Shown here piece by piece: positions 61,428 to 64,000 of a stretch of DNA of 64,000 bases; within the stretch, counting starts at the first letter, position 1; each line of letters begins with the position of its first letter. The notes under the pieces are model-generated. The model was not told the DNA's origin. It saw only the letters and a program-made list of their open reading frames with translations, and made no database searches. The stretch comes from Ptiloglossa arizonensis (taxonomy: Eukaryota > Arthropoda > Insecta > Hymenoptera > Colletidae). Position numbers and translations under genes: made by a program. Where the stretch lies: assembly GCF_051014685.1 (NCBI RefSeq), contig NW_027478789.1:186001-250000 (forward strand), given 5' to 3'.

Positions 61428-64000
61428 AAAAGTGCGCATACCGTTGTAATCGGGCGAGTTTCTACTTTCAGATGCAACAGAAATTATGCGGATTGGTCAA
61501 TCCGTTCGCGAGATATGGCAGTTTGGATTTAAGAAACGCTTGGGAACCTCCAAATTTTCGCAGTTCTGATGCTCGAAATGAATAACTGGAACGGCCTAGG
61601 GGAAAACTACACCTACCGTTGTAATCGGGAGAGTTTCTACTTTCAGATGCAACAGAAATTTTGCGGATTGGTCAATCGGTTCGCGAGATATGGCAGCTTG
61701 GAGGTAAGAAACGCTTGAGAAACTCAAAATTTTCGCAGTTCTGATGCTCGAAACGAATAACTAGAACGGCCTAGCGGAAAACTACACCCACCGTTGTAAT
61801 CGGGCGAGTTTCTACTTTCAGATGCAACAGAAATTATGCGGATTGGTCAATCCGTTCGCGAGATATGGCAGTTTGGATGTAAGAAACGCTTGAGAAACTC
61901 AAAATTTTCGCAGCTCTGATGCTCGAAACGAATAACTGGAACGGCCTATGGGAAAACTACACCTACCGTTTGTAATCGGGCGAGTTTCTACTTTCTGATG
62001 GCACAGAAATTTTGCGGATTGATGAATCCGTTCGCGAGATATGGCAGTTTGGAGGTAAGAAACGCTTGAGAAACTCAAAATATTCGCAGTTCTGATGCTC
62101 GAAACGAATGACTAGAACGGCCTAGGGGAGAAGTACGCATACCGTTGTAATCGGGCTAGTTTCTACTTTCAGATGCAACAGAAATTATGCGGATTGGTCA
62201 ATCCTTTCGCGAGATATGGCAGTTTGGATGTAAGAAACGCTTGAGAAACTCAAAATTTTCGCAGTTCTGATGCGCGACACGAATAACTAGAACGGCCTAG
62301 GGGCAAAGTGCGCATACCGTTGTAATCGGGCGAGTTTCTACTTTCAGATGCAACAGAAATTATGCGGATTGGTCAATCCGTTCGCGTGATATGCCGTTTG
62401 GATGTAAGAAACGCTTGAGAAACTCAAAATTTTCGCAGTTCTGATGCTCGAAACGAAAAACTAAACGGCCTAGGGGAAAAGTGCGCATACCGTTGTAATC
62501 GGGCGAGTTTCTACTTTCAGATGCAACAGAAATTATGCGGATTGGTCAATCCGTTCGCGTGATATGGCCGTTTGGATGTAAGAAACGCTTGAGAAACTCA
62601 AAATTTTCGCAGTTCTGATGCTCGAAACGAATAACTAGAACGGCCTAGGGGAAAAGTGCGCATACCGTTGTAATCGGGCGAGTTTCTACTTTCAGATGCA
62701 ACAGAAATTTTGCGGATTGCTCAATCCGTTCGCGAGATATGGCAGTTTGGAGGTAAAAAACGCTTGAGAAACTCAAAATTTTCGCAGTTCTGATGCTCGA
62801 AATGAATAACTGGAACGGCCTAGGGGAAAGCTACACCTACCGTTGTAATCGGGCGAGTTTCTACTTTCAGATGGCACAGAAATTTTGCGGATTGCTCAAT
62901 CCGTTCGCGAGATATGGCAGTTTGGAGATAAGAAACGCTTGAGAAACTCAAAATTTTCGCAGTTCTGATGCTCGAAACGAATAACTAGAACGGCCTAGGG
63001 GAGAAGTACGCCTACCGTTGTAATCGGGCGAGTTTCTACTTTCAGATGCAACAGAAATTATGCGGATTGGTCAATCCTTTCGCGAGATATGGCAGTTTGG
63101 AGGTAAGAAACGCTTGAGAAACTCAAAATTTTCGCAGTTCTGATGCTCGAAACGAATAACTAGAACGGCCTAGGGGAAAAGTGCGCATACCGTTGTAATC
63201 GGGCGAGTTTCTACTTTCAGATGCAAGAGAAATTATGCGGATTGGTCAATCCGTTCGCGTGATATGGCCGTTTGGATGTAAGAAACGCTTGAGAAACTCA
63301 AAATTTTCGCATTTCTGATGCTCGAAACGAATAACTAGAACGGCCTAGGGGAAAAGTGCGCATACCGTTGTAATCGGGCGAGTTTCTACTTTCAGATGCA
63401 ACAGAAATTATGCGGATTGGTCAATCCGTTCGCGAGATATGGCAGTTTGGAGGTAAGAAACGCTTGAGAAACTCAAAATTTTCGCAGTTCTGATGCTCGA
63501 AACGAATAACTGGAACGGCCTAGGGGAAAACTACACCTACCGTTTGTAATCGGGCGAGTTTCTACTTTCTGATGGCACAGAAATTTTGCGGATTTATGAA
63601 TCCGTTCGCGAGATATGGCAGTTTGGAGATAAGAAACGCTTGAGAACCTCAAAATTTTCGCACTTCTGATGCTCGAAACGAATAACCAGAACGGCCTAGG
63701 GGAAAAGTGCGCATACCGTTGCAATCGGGCGAGTTTCTACTTTCAGATGCAACAGAAATTTTGCGGATTGGTCAATCCGTTCGCGAGATATGGCCGTTTG
63801 GATTTAAGAAACGCTTGGGAACCTCCAAATTTTCGCAGTTCTGATGCTCGAAATGAATAACTGGAACGGCCTAGGGGAAAACTACACCTACCGTTGTAAT
63901 CGGGAGAGTTTCTACTTTCAGATGCAACAGAAATTTTGCGGATTGGTCAATCCGTTCGCGAGATATGGCAGTTTGGAGGTAAGAAACGCTTGAGAAACTC
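61428..64000. repeat. Terminal mixed monomers, array continues past window end
   Basis: K/C A2 B L2 M N/F G O P B2 G K Q C/I A2, the last monomer cut after 123 bp. 61428-61602 joins TTATGCGG to GGATTTAAG and the I tail. 62304-62476 is the shortest clean monomer seen (173 bp): it lacks one base in GATATGCCG and another in AAAAACTAAACGG. 61778-61952 ends CCTATGGG rather than CCTAGGGG. K Q C/I A2 matches 21000-21699. Confidence 0.82.

Larger units (their letters stand above)
1..64000. repeat. Satellite DNA array, 175 bp monomer, spans the whole window
   Basis: Landmark words such as GTTTCTACTTT, TGCGGATT, GAGATATGG and AACGGCCTAGG recur every 175 bp from the first base to the last. Walking the landmarks gives 366 head-to-tail monomers, all in one orientation. 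Length classes are 175 bp (most), 174 bp (one base lost in GATATGCCG, or rarely elsewhere) and 176 bp (one T gained in CCGTTTGTAATC). Both array ends lie outside the window. The monomers fall into about 24 recognisable types arranged in HORs. There is no unique sequence and no coding, RNA or mobile element. The monomer length is near one nucleosome plus linker, as in many centromeric satellites; a centromeric role is inference. The satellite family was not recognised by name. Confidence 0.98.

Noticed and set aside
63473..63860. Overlapping 83-codon minus and 63-codon plus reading frames
   Set aside because: Both are translations of monomers K, Q and C/I. The minus frame is nearly the same peptide as the 29570 one, reflecting shared monomer sequence and not a gene family.
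1..64000. CRISPR array
   Set aside because: The repeat unit is 175 bp with no unique spacers between copies; variation is spread through the unit and shared between copies in HOR order. No cas-like gene is present.
1..64000. Ribosomal DNA spacer or tandem gene cluster
   Set aside because: No rRNA, tRNA, 5S or histone-like segment interrupts the monomers anywhere in the window.

Overview
The window contains no gene that I can support. It is one uninterrupted, head-to-tail satellite DNA array. I count 366 monomers (365 complete, the last cut by the window end), almost all 175 bp, with recurrent 174 bp and 176 bp classes. All monomers lie in the same orientation. I saw no transposon, unique spacer, RNA gene or inversion. 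The longest reading frames (63 to 83 codons) are translations of the repeat and are rejected. This is eukaryotic heterochromatin; the near-nucleosomal monomer and multi-monomer higher-order repeats (HORs) fit a centromeric or pericentromeric array, but nothing proves centromere function. I cannot name the species. About 45% GC and a CpG excess (14 CpG in one hand-counted 175 bp monomer, roughly 1.6 times expectation) would fit a genome with little CpG methylation, such as many invertebrates; this is inference.

Letters used for monomer types (phase: each monomer starts just after CCTAGGGG). A: starts AAAACTACACCTACC, has GGGAGAG and CAATCGGTTCG (A2 has GGCAGCTTGG). B: starts AAAACTACACCCACC, has TTATGCGG and CAATCCTTTCG (B2 starts AGAAGTACGCCTACC; B2' adds TTATACGG). 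C: CAAACC start and CCGTTTGGATTTAAG. D: GAGATGTGG. E: GCATATCG start, GAATGACTAG end. F: GCGTGATATGCCG, 174 bp (F2 has AATAATGCGG). G: GCGTGATATGGCCG. H: TTTCTGATGGCACAG and GATGAATCCG. I: GTAAGGAACGC and CTCCAAATTTT, ends AACTGG. J: GCTAAATCCG and CTTGGGAAAC. K: TTATGCGG, ends AACTGG. L: CCGTTTGTAATC (176 bp) and AAATATTCG. M: GGGCTAG and usually GATGCGCGACACG (M' lacks the latter). N: CAAAGTGCGC start, GGCAGCTTGG (N2 ends AATAACTAG). O: GCTCAATCCG, ends AACTGG. P: AAAGCTACACC start, CAGATGGCACAG. Q: L-like front, C-like end. S: AGAAGTACGCATACC with GGATGTAAG. T: GAGTATCTAC and GATTGATCAATCCG. U: GTTTGGGGGTAAG. V: GTAATCGGCCGAG (176 bp). W: TTCGGAGTTC and CTCGACACG. X: ends GAATAATTGG. A slash marks a hybrid.

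Layout. 1-4198: short HORs (3-mer, 5-mer, 8-mer). 4199-20649: a regular 11-mer HOR (J K L M N C D E F G H, 1925 bp) alternating with an 8-mer (I A B C D E F2 H, 1400 bp), including a 7175 bp-offset duplication. 20650-25550: transitional monomers and a 6-mer (1051 bp) in two copies. 25551-28178: a distinct S/T/U/V/W family. 28179-33249: an 18-mer (3148 bp) followed by 11 monomers of a second copy. 33250-39385: mixed monomers, including 34863-36662 where about 22 private indels cluster, probably a badly polished patch. 39386-51284: four long blocks each beginning with P (17, 12, 23 and 16 monomers). 51285-53034: an 875 bp 5-mer twice. 53035-64000: less regular mixtures with a D E F 3-mer run.

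The parts do not cooperate as genes. The layout records repeated unequal exchange: tandem copies of 3 to 23 monomers, nested insertions and deletions in whole-monomer steps, and hybrid monomers at exchange points. The most interesting sequence signals are a dyad (CGGATT...AATCCG) whose arms persist while its loop changes, a weak CENP-B-box-like word, and the HOR crossover products.
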